Counted from the first letter of the stretch, positions 10,043 through 19,228 are shown. The stretch is 64,000 nucleotides of DNA from an uncultured Pelagimonas sp. (GCA_947497905.1 CANMIH010000011.1:101280-165279), one strand, 5' to 3'. Notes: generated by a model from the letters alone, not told the origin. Program-made: numbers and translations.

Positions 10043-11544
10043 TACTGTTCCTTCAAAAGAATGGACTGAACAAACTGGCAAAGCGCGTCCCTTCCCAGTC
10101 TCAGTGCATCTCCGCTGGCATCAAGGCTTATACCGTGAACGGTGCTTCCAGATTGCTCGACTACCTCATCACCCGGTTCACCAAAGGCCTGCGTCAGAAC
10201 CAGCCCTTGTCGCAGGACGGAGTCCCCATGCGTGCGCCGGGATTGTTCCAGAACAAATGCCGCCTTTTCGCATTCCTGTGCCAAATCCGGTTTTTCGAAG
10301 CAGTGCAGAGGCCATATGGGCACACGGCGTGGCAGCTCATCGTCTCCGAGTTTCGAAACACGCAACCACACATGGGCTCGCGTCACGGCCTGTTGAGAAG
10401 AAACGCTCTTCGGACGCGCCTGAACCTCAACAACCTGTCCGGTTTCCGGGAGCCAGAAAACTGCCAAAGGGTTGTCCTGAACGAACCAGCGCCCGGCTTC
10501 GGCCTCATCATTCCATTGGACCGGCGCCTGTGCAATCAGCTGCGCATCATCCAGATCGTGAATGGCAAGGGTCAGCGCGAGGATGCAGAAATCCGTCCAG
10601 CTTTCGGCCTGCCAGGACCAAAGATCATCGAGTTCCCGTTTCCGCCGCAACAATCGAACCCAAGCCGAATGAACCTCTAGGTAATCCCTGTCCTCCATCA
10701 GAACGTAGTTTGGCGTAACCCCGGCCTCACTGTAGCCGATCCCGAGCTCAGCAAAGAGCTTGCTCAATCTCCGGCACAAACGACGAAATTCATGGACCTT
10801 TCGATACCGATCCGAACGCTCTGCACGCGGATGTTCTCGCATCCAGCCGCGCGCCACATCAGAGGCAAGCCGCACATACGCATGCAGGACACGGTTTTCT
10901 AACGTGTCAAAGTTCTCATGGCGCACAATCGAAAGAACGCGTTGACGTGATCCTGCACGTTCAGCGGTTGAACGTCCAGGTTGACGCGCTAACCAGAGCA
11001 TAGACGCTCGGTCCATTTCCTGTACTCTGTCAATCGGGGTTAACTCGCGCGTACGACGCAAAACTCGTCGAATGCGATGTTCAAGCGCTTTGAGATGCTG
11101 CTGCATTCCACGCGCCTGCCGTACAATTTCGGCCATACGCGGGGATTCTTCATTCTCTGCCGCGTCCCACCCGTCGGCCAAGCGGTCCCAAAGGTTCTCC
11201 GGATCGTCAAGAGCCGCTTCGAGTTCTTCGACCCGCGCAACGACACGGTTCATACGCGCAAAGGCAGCAGCCGCAAGTTCCTCATCATCGCTCGTGGGAT
11301 TGATCTTTTCCGGCGGTCTCTTTGGTAGCCCGTTGGCTTTGAACGGTTTGTCCTGATGCCCCAACTTCGGATATGGCAACAAGACCAGTTCCCGTTCGCC
11401 TCCCCCCTGCTTCCAACCCATTAACGAAACATGGCCTATATTTGGCGCATTCAAAGTCTCATATTCGCGCAGGAAACAATCCCCTGGACCAAACACCCGA
11501 TCAGGATCAGACAGTGTGTACCAGGGACGCAGATTGCAGGTCAT
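10042..11544 (-). CDS. DUF2357-like protein in the McrC position
   Basis: The protein has about 500 residues. The N-terminal half contains LENRVLHAYVRLASDVARGW, resembling the NRxxKHxL region of DUF2357/DUF524 proteins that partner McrB-type GTPases. The C-terminal part should hold a PD-(D/E)xK nuclease, but the best match (AVFWLPETGQVVEVQARP) has Arg where the catalytic Lys is expected. The nuclease may therefore be inactive or use another lysine. The ATG at 11544 was chosen over a TTG at 11565 because it makes an ATGA overlap with the upstream AAA+ gene. It would be the adaptor/nuclease-bearing subunit linking the GTPase to the effector. Confidence 0.65.
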   Translation of the reverse strand: MTCNLRPWYTLSDPDRVFGPGDCFLREYETLNAPNIGHVSLMGWKQGGGERELVLLPYPKLGHQDKPFKANGLPKRPPEKINPTSDDEELAAAAFARMNRVVARVEELEAALDDPENLWDRLADGWDAAENEESPRMAEIVRQARGMQQHLKALEHRIRRVLRRTRELTPIDRVQEMDRASMLWLARQPGRSTAERAGSRQRVLSIVRHENFDTLENRVLHAYVRLASDVARGWMREHPRAERSDRYRKVHEFRRLCRRLSKLFAELGIGYSEAGVTPNYVLMEDRDYLEVHSAWVRLLRRKRELDDLWSWQAESWTDFCILALTLAIHDLDDAQLIAQAPVQWNDEAEAGRWFVQDNPLAVFWLPETGQVVEVQARPKSVSSQQAVTRAHVWLRVSKLGDDELPRRVPIWPLHCFEKPDLAQECEKAAFVLEQSRRTHGDSVLRQGLVLTQAFGEPGDEVVEQSGSTVHGISLDASGDALRLGRDALCQFVQSILLKEQ

Positions 11545-13562
11545 GAGCGCGAGATACCCCGCCAAACAAATTGTCCAGTGTCTTCGGATTGCTCTGCGCT
11601 GTCGCGAATAGCCAAGGCAAGGTCTTCGTCCTGAAGATGTGATACAAAATCTGCCAGTTTGTCGATCACAGGCCGCGCGGTTTCCATTTCAACACCACGC
11701 AGCTTAGGCAGAAGACGCATCTCGACCTGATCGGCAAGGGGTAACTGCCAACCGTTCTCACCATTTATTTCCGGGTAATTTGCAACATAAGCACCAATTG
11801 CCACACCCATCCGATGGCCAACCGGACGTTTCAGATCACGCATAAGATCAGCTATTTCCTCAATTTTTTGTCCGACATCACGTGCATCTACCTCGCGCAA
11901 GTCGCGGCGACACCAGCTTTCCCACTGTGTTCGCGATAGCGCTTTGCTTTCCAGCGTGGTCCCCTGGCCACGCTGTGTTTTGAGCGACTTTGGGGCGGCA
12001 AATCGAATGACATTGGCTCGGTCAATCACCTTGTCCGAAAGCGATTGCGTGCTTTCATCTTCGTTCATCGTTCCTGCAAACAGAAGATTGTACCCTGGAT
12101 AGATCACCGGCGCCTGTTGCCCTTCCGGCATACGCAGTTCAAGCTCCAGCGATGCGTCCTTCCTGTTGGCTTCCGTTAACTCGGCCCCATGGGGAGGCCG
12201 GCTTTCCAAGCGGCTGAGGAAGTCGGAGAAATAATATTCCACACGCGCAAGGTTCATCTCGTCAAGCAGGATCAACATCATCCGATCTTGCAGATCCCCT
12301 TCAGACGCCTGCTGGTTGAACGCGTCCAGATGGTACAGCGCCTTGGCCATTTCAGTTGGGCGATAGCGGTTCTCAATATAGTTATAGAACCCCATCAAAT
12401 CCTGTGGGCTGTCCCACCGTGGCTGAACCGGCACTTGGAGGAAACCGATGCCCATGCCTTCGGCATACCGGCGCGGCAGCTGGCTTTTGCCAGTTCCTGA
12501 AATCCCGGCCAAAACCGCCATCTGTGTGGTGTCATTGACTTTCATAGCTGTGTGAAAGGCGCGAATAGTGCGATCCGGGTAATCCAGTCCCTGCGCCTTT
12601 AGCGTACGTTTGACGCGATGCAGCGCATCTTGCTCATTTTCGCGCTCATGCAAATCCAGTTCGCGCAGATGTTGCAAAACAGCGGGCATGGAACGGAGGT
12701 CCCGCAAGGGATCCGTTTCCGGAGAACTGGTTCCGTCCAACTCACCTTTTTGAACCCGCAAGGCGGCAACGGCAGCCTCCAGCGTCGTTTTCGCCTCACC
12801 AAGTTTGCCGATTTCGCCTTGTAGCTTGGTATTTTCCACGGTCAACGCCGAGTTCTCTGCACAGGCTTTTACCTGATCCTGCTGGACTTCGGCCCGGTTC
12901 TTCTGCGTTGCCGCAAGATCAGCAGCGGCCGCATCCAATCTTTCGCGCAATGATTGTTCGCCACCTGCCAAGCGGACCTCCTCCCGGCGCATATCTTCCA
13001 GCCGTTCGCGAAGTATTGCTTCGTCTTCTTTCAACTGTCGCAGATCCTTCATTTCACCACGCAGCCGGTCCACATCCGTTGAAATGCGGGTCTTTTGCTC
13101 CTCCAATTCTGCGATCTTCGTGGTCAACCCTTCGGCCCTATCAAGACGTGCTTGAACGGCTTCAAGCGCTTCCCCGGCTTCGAACAATTGTCGCTGTGTT
13201 TCACCATGTTTCACCAGCGCTTCATCTGTGTCACGATCCATTTGTCGGATTTCTTCGCGACGATCTTCGAGACGATTTAACTGATCGAGGATATCTTGAT
13301 GCATCAGCTCAAGTGCAGCCACTTCGGCTTCCCGATCAGCAACATTTTCCATCGCTTTCTTGCGGTCATCAATCTGCTGGTTGATGCTCGCCAAGGTGTC
13401 ACGACTATCGCTGATCTCTTGTTCGACCTGTTCCCGGGATGAAATCAGTGGAGCCACATCAACGACACGATCATGCTGCACGGCCAGAACCATCTGAAAG
13501 AAACCGAGCACCGCAATAGCGACCACAATCAGGAGTGCGAGAGTAACAAGTGTCGGGGTCAT
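11541..13562 (-). CDS. Membrane-anchored coiled-coil McrB-type AAA+ GTPase
   Basis: The protein has 673 residues. A transmembrane helix spans residues 4-28 and a long coiled coil about 40-280. The AAA+ domain follows: Walker A LAGISGTGKS (about 351-360), Walker B ILLDEMN (431-437), and the McrB-type signature FAGTMNEDEST (496-505) resembling MNxxD of McrB GTPases. A C-terminal helical subdomain follows. McrB-family proteins form hexameric GTPase rings that drive an associated McrC nuclease. The N-terminal anchor plus coiled coil in place of a modified-base-binding domain is the unusual feature, suggesting membrane-localised sensing or oligomerisation. ATGA overlaps at both ends show tight coupling. 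Confidence 0.85.
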   Translation of the reverse strand: MTPTLVTLALLIVVAIAVLGFFQMVLAVQHDRVVDVAPLISSREQVEQEISDSRDTLASINQQIDDRKKAMENVADREAEVAALELMHQDILDQLNRLEDRREEIRQMDRDTDEALVKHGETQRQLFEAGEALEAVQARLDRAEGLTTKIAELEEQKTRISTDVDRLRGEMKDLRQLKEDEAILRERLEDMRREEVRLAGGEQSLRERLDAAAADLAATQKNRAEVQQDQVKACAENSALTVENTKLQGEIGKLGEAKTTLEAAVAALRVQKGELDGTSSPETDPLRDLRSMPAVLQHLRELDLHERENEQDALHRVKRTLKAQGLDYPDRTIRAFHTAMKVNDTTQMAVLAGISGTGKSQLPRRYAEGMGIGFLQVPVQPRWDSPQDLMGFYNYIENRYRPTEMAKALYHLDAFNQQASEGDLQDRMMLILLDEMNLARVEYYFSDFLSRLESRPPHGAELTEANRKDASLELELRMPEGQQAPVIYPGYNLLFAGTMNEDESTQSLSDKVIDRANVIRFAAPKSLKTQRGQGTTLESKALSRTQWESWCRRDLREVDARDVGQKIEEIADLMRDLKRPVGHRMGVAIGAYVANYPEINGENGWQLPLADQVEMRLLPKLRGVEMETARPVIDKLADFVSHLQDEDLALAIRDSAEQSEDTGQFVWRGISRS

Positions 13563-15145
13563 TCCTGTTCTCCTTCCGGAGCCAGTTCACGACGTTGCGC
13601 GACCAATGCCTCTATTTCCGCATCGATTCGTAGTTTCTGCGCCTCAAGGTCGGAAAGACCCGCTGCTAGTCCATTCCATTCCGCCAAAGCTGTGTCCCTC
13701 TGCGCCTGAGTTTTCCCAAGGCTCACTGTCAACTGATCAAGTTCCTTACGGACGGCATTCCGATCATTGGTTGCCGCCTCCCGAAGTGCATCCAGCCGTG
13801 AAACCTCCCCCCCAAGCCGCCTTTCCTCAGCCTCCAAACTTGTGACACGCCGTTGCAACGCTGCCGCCATGGCACGCTGCTCTGCCGCCAGCAGCATTAT
13901 TTGGTCGAGTTCCCCTCGATCCTCAGCCAGTCTTGCCTGAATCGTAGCCAGGTCGGCTTTGGTGACCGTCAGAGCCTCTTGTTTCAACGGAATCTGCTCT
14001 TCTAAATGAGCCTGCTGCGCCTCAAGGCTATCCCGTTTCCCTTCAAGTCCTTCGACACGCCCGATCACGGCTGCAAGCTTAGAACGCGCCTCTCTCAGGG
14101 CCTGTAACTGATCTTCGAACTCGCCTTCAGTGTCCCTCAAAGCTGTTTCCGCGCTCTCTCTTGACACCTGCAAGTCCGAGAATTGTTGCTCCAAAGCAGT
14201 CTGGTCTGATGTCAGACGCGCGACAGAAGCCTCAAGCGACGTTTTTCTTTCTTCAAGAGAGAGAATTTCTTCTTGAAGCCCGGGAACCCGCTTGCCAAGG
14301 ACTTCCTCTTCGACTCGAAGGCTTTTGGTTCGCGCCCGCAACCCCGCCAAGGTTTCGTCCAGCCCTGTCGCCTCTTCGGACTTTTCATACAAAAGCGCCC
14401 GGAGCTTCGCTTCCTGATCACGCAGACCAGCCAAGCGCTTTTCAATCTCAACGTTCTCTGCGTCCAGCGATGCTTTTCGCGTTCGAGAAACCGCCAAATC
14501 TGTACGAAGCGTACCATAGTCCGCCAGCTCTGCCTTCAGAGCCGCAATCTGGACGCGTAATTCCTCACGTTCCAGCCTTGAGGATGTGACTTCATTCTCT
14601 AACGCATCCCTGCGTTGCGCGATCTCGGTCGCTGCGTCTTTTGCGCGCCTCTCATCATCTCTCAGTTTTTCTAGCTCCCGCTCGATGTCCTGAACAGTTT
14701 GTTGCCTGGCTTCGATGCGGAGCATCAAGCCATCATGCTGACGCTCTGATGCAAGCCGTTCCCGAGCCGCCACCTCTTGTTCCCGAACCGCATCGGCTCT
14801 GCGTTTTTCAAGATCAAGAACCGTGCCCCGCAGTGAGGCAACTTCTCCGGAAAGCCGCTTTGCTTCGGCTTCTTGCCCCCGCAATCCTGCAAGTGTGCCT
14901 TCCAACACGCCGACCTGTTCCTGCAATTGGGAAATTCGGGTCTCCAACCCGGATCGGCGATCCGTCAAAGACGCGATCAGCGTTTCTAGACTGGCACGGC
15001 CCCGGGTCAGGTCTGCATATTCGGCATCCATCTTCTGGGCCTGGACCACAAGCCAGCCACCGGCACCGATTGTGGTGGCCGAAAGCAGTATGGCTAATAG
15101 CGTTCGAGGGCGTTTAGCCCAGAAGGTCTTGTTCGACGAGGTCAA
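13559..15145 (-). CDS. Membrane-anchored long coiled-coil protein
   Basis: The protein has about 528 residues, nearly all coiled coil (about 40-510) behind one transmembrane helix (TLLAILLSATTIGAGGWLVV). No enzymatic motif is visible. An ATG at 15175 lies 62 bases inside the helicase gene with a weak site. A TTG at 15145 is preceded by GGAGGGG at ideal spacing, so I prefer it; both give the same domains. The stop overlaps the next ATG (ATGA). Architecture parallels the N-terminal half of the following AAA+ protein, so the two coiled coils could pair side by side at the membrane. A scaffold or sensor role is inference. Confidence 0.78.
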   Translation of the reverse strand: MTSSNKTFWAKRPRTLLAILLSATTIGAGGWLVVQAQKMDAEYADLTRGRASLETLIASLTDRRSGLETRISQLQEQVGVLEGTLAGLRGQEAEAKRLSGEVASLRGTVLDLEKRRADAVREQEVAARERLASERQHDGLMLRIEARQQTVQDIERELEKLRDDERRAKDAATEIAQRRDALENEVTSSRLEREELRVQIAALKAELADYGTLRTDLAVSRTRKASLDAENVEIEKRLAGLRDQEAKLRALLYEKSEEATGLDETLAGLRARTKSLRVEEEVLGKRVPGLQEEILSLEERKTSLEASVARLTSDQTALEQQFSDLQVSRESAETALRDTEGEFEDQLQALREARSKLAAVIGRVEGLEGKRDSLEAQQAHLEEQIPLKQEALTVTKADLATIQARLAEDRGELDQIMLLAAEQRAMAAALQRRVTSLEAEERRLGGEVSRLDALREAATNDRNAVRKELDQLTVSLGKTQAQRDTALAEWNGLAAGLSDLEAQKLRIDAEIEALVAQRRELAPEGEQE

Positions 15146-18100
15146 TGCACCCCTCCAGATCCTGTTGTAATTCATCGACCCAGAAACGGCGGACCTTCCA
15201 GCCCAGCCCTTTCAATTGGTGGTCTCTCCAATGGTCATCAAGCTTGCGATTGCCGTCGGTATCCTGATGAAATTGACGCCCATCGACCTCGAGATCGAGC
15301 TTGACTCCGGTTTTCCCAAAGACCGCAAAATCTAGACGTCGGCCAGCAATTGGGTATTGTGGTTCGTAGCGAAGCCCGCGACGGCGCAGTGCGGCATCCA
15401 CGATACGTTCCCATTCACTGTCGAACACGCCTTCGCCGCCGCTAGAACGAGGATTCTCGATCCGGTCCAACAGGCTTGCCAGCCGCCTGACCTTGCCGCT
15501 GACGGCAAAGGACTTGTCACCAAAAACATGCGCGACCGCCCGCGCCCGGCTGATGGCGACGTTCATCCGCCGCGCGTCCCGGTTCAAGAAGGTGGTCGTC
15601 GAATTTGCACTGCCGGCATGTACGACGGGCGAAAACAGGATCAGATCCCGCTCCTGCCCCTGAAACGCGTCCACAGTCCCAACCCTTAGCTCTGCCCGGT
15701 CCCGGACGTCCTGCGGCAGGGCCGTCTCCAGCGCTGCATGCAGTTTGTTCACCTGATCGCGGAAAGGCGAAACAACACCGACGGTTCCGGCATAGCCCTG
15801 TTCGATCAAAAGCTGGTGCAGGTGGTCCCGAATGGCCGAAATCTCTGCGGAGTTGACATTGCCATGCGTGCCCACAGCAGGGGCAGGAACATCCGTCCAG
15901 GCCAAGCCCGGCTTGACCCCTGCGGGCACGCACATACCATCCTGGTCCCCGGCAACGCGCAGCTTTCCCGAATAGAATTCGTCATTGATATAGCCTACGA
16001 TGTCTTCGGCTGATCGGTACTGATCCCGCAAAATGATTCGCACGGCCCCAGGGCTGTGTTCCGCGAGCGAAAACAGAGATTTACTGCCCTGAGCGTAACG
16101 ACCCATGCCTTTGATCGGCAACCCTTGGGCAGCCATCAGGTTTCGGTCCTGCGCCGCGCCAACCTGCGAAATGAAGGCCAACTGATTGGCATCCCCGACA
16201 ACCACCGCCCTGCGCGCTCTGGCCAAAACAGGGAGAGCAGAACCGATGTCACACTGGCTGGCTTCGTCAAAGATGACCAAATCGAATAGCCCGTCATGCA
16301 AACCAATTCGTTTTGGTGTCCCGAGAACAGATGCCAGCCAAAGCGGACGGTGGTCGACAACCGTTGCCGTCAGCGCACGATCCAAGGTCTTTTCTCCATG
16401 AAGCTGAAGATCGGACTGAGCATCAGACAGCGCCCGTGCAGCGTCTGTGGACAAGCTGCACCTCACTGCCAATGTCCGCGCCAGCCATTCCGGCGCGCGA
16501 GATTCAATCCGCGCAGTCAGTTCCATGGGATCCAACGGTACAGGGTGTGAGGTCAGCTGATTGCGCAAACGTTCAATTTCGCGGTCGACCTCGGCCAGGG
16601 TCATGGCCTTTCCGACCGAACCGGTTTCGTTCCTCTGTCTTCGAAAAAGCGAAGACAGCCATTCCCAAAGGCGCCGCCAAAGACCCGGCGGCTTGTAGAC
16701 GGTCTGAACAGAAGCCCCGTCTCCAAGCGCCTCACGCGCCTTTACAATTGCAGAACGCCGTTCGTGGTACTGCCCCAGCTCACAATGCAATCTACGCCGC
16801 GTTTCTATTGCGTCCAATGCATTGTGCCGTTGTTGGGCCAGCCCTTGAAGTTCAAGTTCGGTAGCTTCTTCCGGCGGCAGCCCGGGGCTCCCAGTGGTCT
16901 CCTGCAGGATCGCATCCAGAACGCCACTCATATCCTGATCAATGCCGCGCGCCGGGTCCAACGTCCGCACAAGAAATGATGTTTCTTTGGCAATCTCACC
17001 AAGCCGCTGTTCCACGGCATCAAGCGCTTGATGGTTCTTCGACGCAACCAAAACACTTTGTCCGGCGGCCAATGCGCTGGCCGCTATTGCCACGATCGCC
17101 TGGCTTTTGCCGGTTCCTGGCGGGCCTGTAACAACGGTCAAAGGGGCTATGGTCGAAGACTGAACCGCATGAATCTGCTCTGCATTCAATGGGCCGGTGT
17201 TGATCGCAAATGCGGGTTCATTGTGGTCTTGTATTTCTTGCTGTCGCACTCCCAAAAACGGAGCCAGAGCGGTTTGAGCAAGTCGTTCCGGCGACCATTT
17301 CGAAATCAGATCCAGATCTTTGACAGCCCCTACTGTGAAACTGGCTTCGGTTGGAAGGAACAACCCAAGTGCATCGTGGATACCTTCTGCGTCCAGATCA
17401 ACCTGGGCAACCGGCTGTGTGCCATGCAATTTGCCACGAATAGCGCGCGCAGCCGCCTCACGCAGCCGCCCCCTGAACTCATCCCGAGCTAATCCAACCG
17501 CACCCAAAGCGGAAAACACCTCTTCGAGCGCCGACGTGGTCCAGCCTGCGCTGCGCGCTGCCGATTTGATCCAGTCCGGATTGATCAAAACATCATCAGT
17601 TTCCAGTTTTAGAACCAGTTCTTCTTCTGACCGCTCCCACGTCGCAGCAAACAGACCAACAGGTATGATCCTTGGCACGCCTGCCTCCCGAACGATTGCA
17701 ATGGGCCAGCCGATGGCCATTGCCTGATCCTCGGCCGTCCGTTTTTGCAGTGCTTGCCGAAAACTATCGGGTAAACTGTCAAGGGATGCCCGAATTTCCC
17801 CAGTGTGACTTTCGCTGCTCCACCAACTCCCACTGCCAGAGATCAACTGAAACGCGGTACCATGCCGATCTTCTGCCTGCTTGATCGCGCCACGCGGATC
17901 ACTTCGCAAAGCAGCCTTGTAGTAACGTATCAGGCTGGCAGGTTTGGGGGCGTCAGAGATGTTTTCAGCTTCATCATTTAGAAGCCCTGAACCAGCTTTC
18001 AACTTTTGATGAAAGTGAGCAGATGCCGCCACAAGGCTGCCCGTCTCTCCCAAAACTCCTAACGATGACTTTGAAACGGCCTCGCCCGCGGATGATGGTC

Positions 18101-18287
18101 GCCGACTTCTCGCACGCCACTTTCGGTCGGCCCCTAATTCAATCAACTCGTCCGCCAGCAAACGTCTCAGCTCACGATTGATTTCGGTTTTGTCGCGCGA
18201 CGAATGCTCGATATCAAGAAGACGAAAAAGCTGACGGCTGGTCCGCCCCATCGGAAAATCTTCTATAAGCTTGAGAACGTCGGTCAC
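15114..18287 (-). CDS. Upf1-like SF1 helicase fused to Vsr/DUF559-type nuclease
   Basis: The protein has 1057 residues and is the first gene of the five-gene operon. The N-terminal 60 residues look like a winged-helix. The helicase core has Walker A VVTGPPGTGKS (385-395), a coiled-coil insertion with a hydrophobic WRRLWEWLSSLF patch (about 475-580), Walker B VIFDEASQC (671-679), VVGDANQLAF, TVDAFQGQERDLI and MNVAISRAR. These are motifs of the Upf1/Dna2 branch of superfamily 1. The C-terminal 100 residues form a Vsr/DUF559-type endonuclease fold with D986 (RRLDFAV) and E1000/D1002 (LDLEVDG) as candidate metal ligands. Upf1-like helicases often act on RNA, so the target could be RNA or DNA. Confidence 0.88.
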   Translation of the reverse strand: MTDVLKLIEDFPMGRTSRQLFRLLDIEHSSRDKTEINRELRRLLADELIELGADRKWRARSRRPSSAGEAVSKSSLGVLGETGSLVAASAHFHQKLKAGSGLLNDEAENISDAPKPASLIRYYKAALRSDPRGAIKQAEDRHGTAFQLISGSGSWWSSESHTGEIRASLDSLPDSFRQALQKRTAEDQAMAIGWPIAIVREAGVPRIIPVGLFAATWERSEEELVLKLETDDVLINPDWIKSAARSAGWTTSALEEVFSALGAVGLARDEFRGRLREAAARAIRGKLHGTQPVAQVDLDAEGIHDALGLFLPTEASFTVGAVKDLDLISKWSPERLAQTALAPFLGVRQQEIQDHNEPAFAINTGPLNAEQIHAVQSSTIAPLTVVTGPPGTGKSQAIVAIAASALAAGQSVLVASKNHQALDAVEQRLGEIAKETSFLVRTLDPARGIDQDMSGVLDAILQETTGSPGLPPEEATELELQGLAQQRHNALDAIETRRRLHCELGQYHERRSAIVKAREALGDGASVQTVYKPPGLWRRLWEWLSSLFRRQRNETGSVGKAMTLAEVDREIERLRNQLTSHPVPLDPMELTARIESRAPEWLARTLAVRCSLSTDAARALSDAQSDLQLHGEKTLDRALTATVVDHRPLWLASVLGTPKRIGLHDGLFDLVIFDEASQCDIGSALPVLARARRAVVVGDANQLAFISQVGAAQDRNLMAAQGLPIKGMGRYAQGSKSLFSLAEHSPGAVRIILRDQYRSAEDIVGYINDEFYSGKLRVAGDQDGMCVPAGVKPGLAWTDVPAPAVGTHGNVNSAEISAIRDHLHQLLIEQGYAGTVGVVSPFRDQVNKLHAALETALPQDVRDRAELRVGTVDAFQGQERDLILFSPVVHAGSANSTTTFLNRDARRMNVAISRARAVAHVFGDKSFAVSGKVRRLASLLDRIENPRSSGGEGVFDSEWERIVDAALRRRGLRYEPQYPIAGRRLDFAVFGKTGVKLDLEVDGRQFHQDTDGNRKLDDHWRDHQLKGLGWKVRRFWVDELQQDLEGCIDLVEQDLLG

Positions 18288-18348
18288 CGACAGGCCTCAC
18301 ACTTATGCGCACCATGAATCTGCAATTGTAGTTCCCAAAAAACTTTCA

Positions 18349-18362
18349 AGAGAAATCTCTTC
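18349..18362. promoter_or_regulatory. Palindrome upstream of helicase-first operon
   Basis: The short inverted repeat AAGAGAAATCTCTT lies about 60 bases upstream of the helicase start codon, where a repressor or activator could bind. No cognate regulator gene is adjacent. The assignment rests on position and symmetry only. Confidence 0.25.
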
Positions 18363-18667
18363 AAACAATGTTAGCTCATTCAAAAGACCTCACTAAATTG
18401 CTCAACCGAACTGGAGGTTCTGGAGATACGAGTCGCACCTTGCCCAATTTATTATGTGTTTCAACACACATAGCAAGATTGCAACTGCATTGAATCCCAA
18501 CATCTGCAAAAGTTCTTGATCCCTTACCAGAGATCGGTGGTTCAAATGCCAAATAGTGCACGCCAGGATAAATCTCACATATCGGATTAAAAACTAAGCT
18601 GCTGCTTCGGAGCCAGATCCTTGGGTGGAATGACATTGTGCAGATGGTTGAGGGTGCGGTGACAGGG

Positions 18668-18709
18668 CAAAATCGGAGGGTCCGGGCGTGAGCCGGGAGA
18701 CCGATTTTG
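18668..18709. repeat. Long imperfect hairpin
   Basis: Perfect 9-bp arms CAAAATCGG (18668-18676) and CCGATTTTG (18701-18709) flank an inner near-palindrome TCCGGGC-GTGA-GCCGGGA. The right arm is followed by TGCTTTT. It could end transcription from the left, form a structured RNA, or be part of a plasmid transfer or replication site. There is no gene inside. Confidence 0.5.
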
Positions 18710-18800
18710 TGCTTTTGCCAAGCCCGCCAGCTGCGATAAGGAAGACCCCAAGATCTGTAACTCCGTGCCGCTGCTTTGGTGAGGGTTCGGGTCGGGGGTA

Positions 18801-18817
18801 TGGGGGCAGAGCCCCCA
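18801..18817. repeat. GC-rich 7-bp stem-loop
   Basis: TGGGGGC-AGA-GCCCCCA forms a strong short stem. No U-run follows on either side, so an intrinsic terminator is not supported. It may form a structural unit with the hairpin about 100 bases to its left. Confidence 0.4.
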
Positions 18818-19030
18818 GAATTGCGACATTCACGGTTGTGGATTGCCTGCTCAAAGATGCGTTCGGAAGTCTAACAACAATTTTGTTCGGCTTTTCCATT
18901 ATTGTCTGACTTCTCAAATCGGTGACCAGAGGCCAAAGCTTCCGTCGAAAGTCGCGGAGTTCTTGCCCAAAGCGTTGATTTTGTTGATCCGCTTTTGAAG
19001 GAGGCTGAATTTTCCAAGCAAAGGGTCAAT

Positions 19031-19228
19031 TCAATCGTCGTCTAGGTTGATCCCATCCTCGAGAGTGTTCTCTGAGAGCCATTTATCCACGATCCGACGG
19101 ATCACTTCTGGTCGTGACGGAATGCCATTTGTATTCTTCCGAACTTCATCAATTGCCAGAATTGTTGCTTCGGGAAGGCGCACCATTACGGGCTTTGCGT
19201 CGGTCTTGGGACGGCCTCTACCTGCCAT
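19031..19228 (-). CDS. Ribbon-helix-helix DNA-binding protein
   Basis: The protein has 65 residues. A basic N-terminus (MAGRGRPKTDAKP) is followed by the strand VMVRLPEATILAID and two helices with SRPEVIRRIVDKWL, matching ribbon-helix-helix (CopG/MetJ/Arc-type) regulators. It is divergent from the 157-aa gene at 19342 and close to a relaxase gene. Autoregulation or an accessory role at a transfer origin, as for many small RHH proteins of mobilisation modules, is plausible. No toxin partner is adjacent. Confidence 0.75.
   Translation of the reverse strand: MAGRGRPKTDAKPVMVRLPEATILAIDEVRKNTNGIPSRPEVIRRIVDKWLSENTLEDGINLDDD

Larger units (their letters stand above)
18288..19030. other. Intergenic region with hairpins, no gene accepted
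   Basis: About 740 bases between the defence operon and the ribbon-helix-helix gene. The left 80 bases must hold the operon promoter. The middle contains two inverted repeats listed separately. The region is G-rich around 18780-18815. Overlapping frames on both strands are low quality. A regulatory RNA, origin or transfer site is possible but not shown. Confidence 0.5.

Noticed and set aside
9665..10680. Overlapping plus-strand frames of 134 to 214 codons
   Set aside because: Antisense to the Hsp70-like and DUF2357-like genes, which carry recognisable domain features.
18801..18817. Intrinsic terminator
   Set aside because: Strong stem but no U-run on either strand.
18376..18917. Several short minus-strand frames upstream of the RHH gene
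   Set aside because: They overlap each other in different frames and cover the hairpins; composition is not protein-like.
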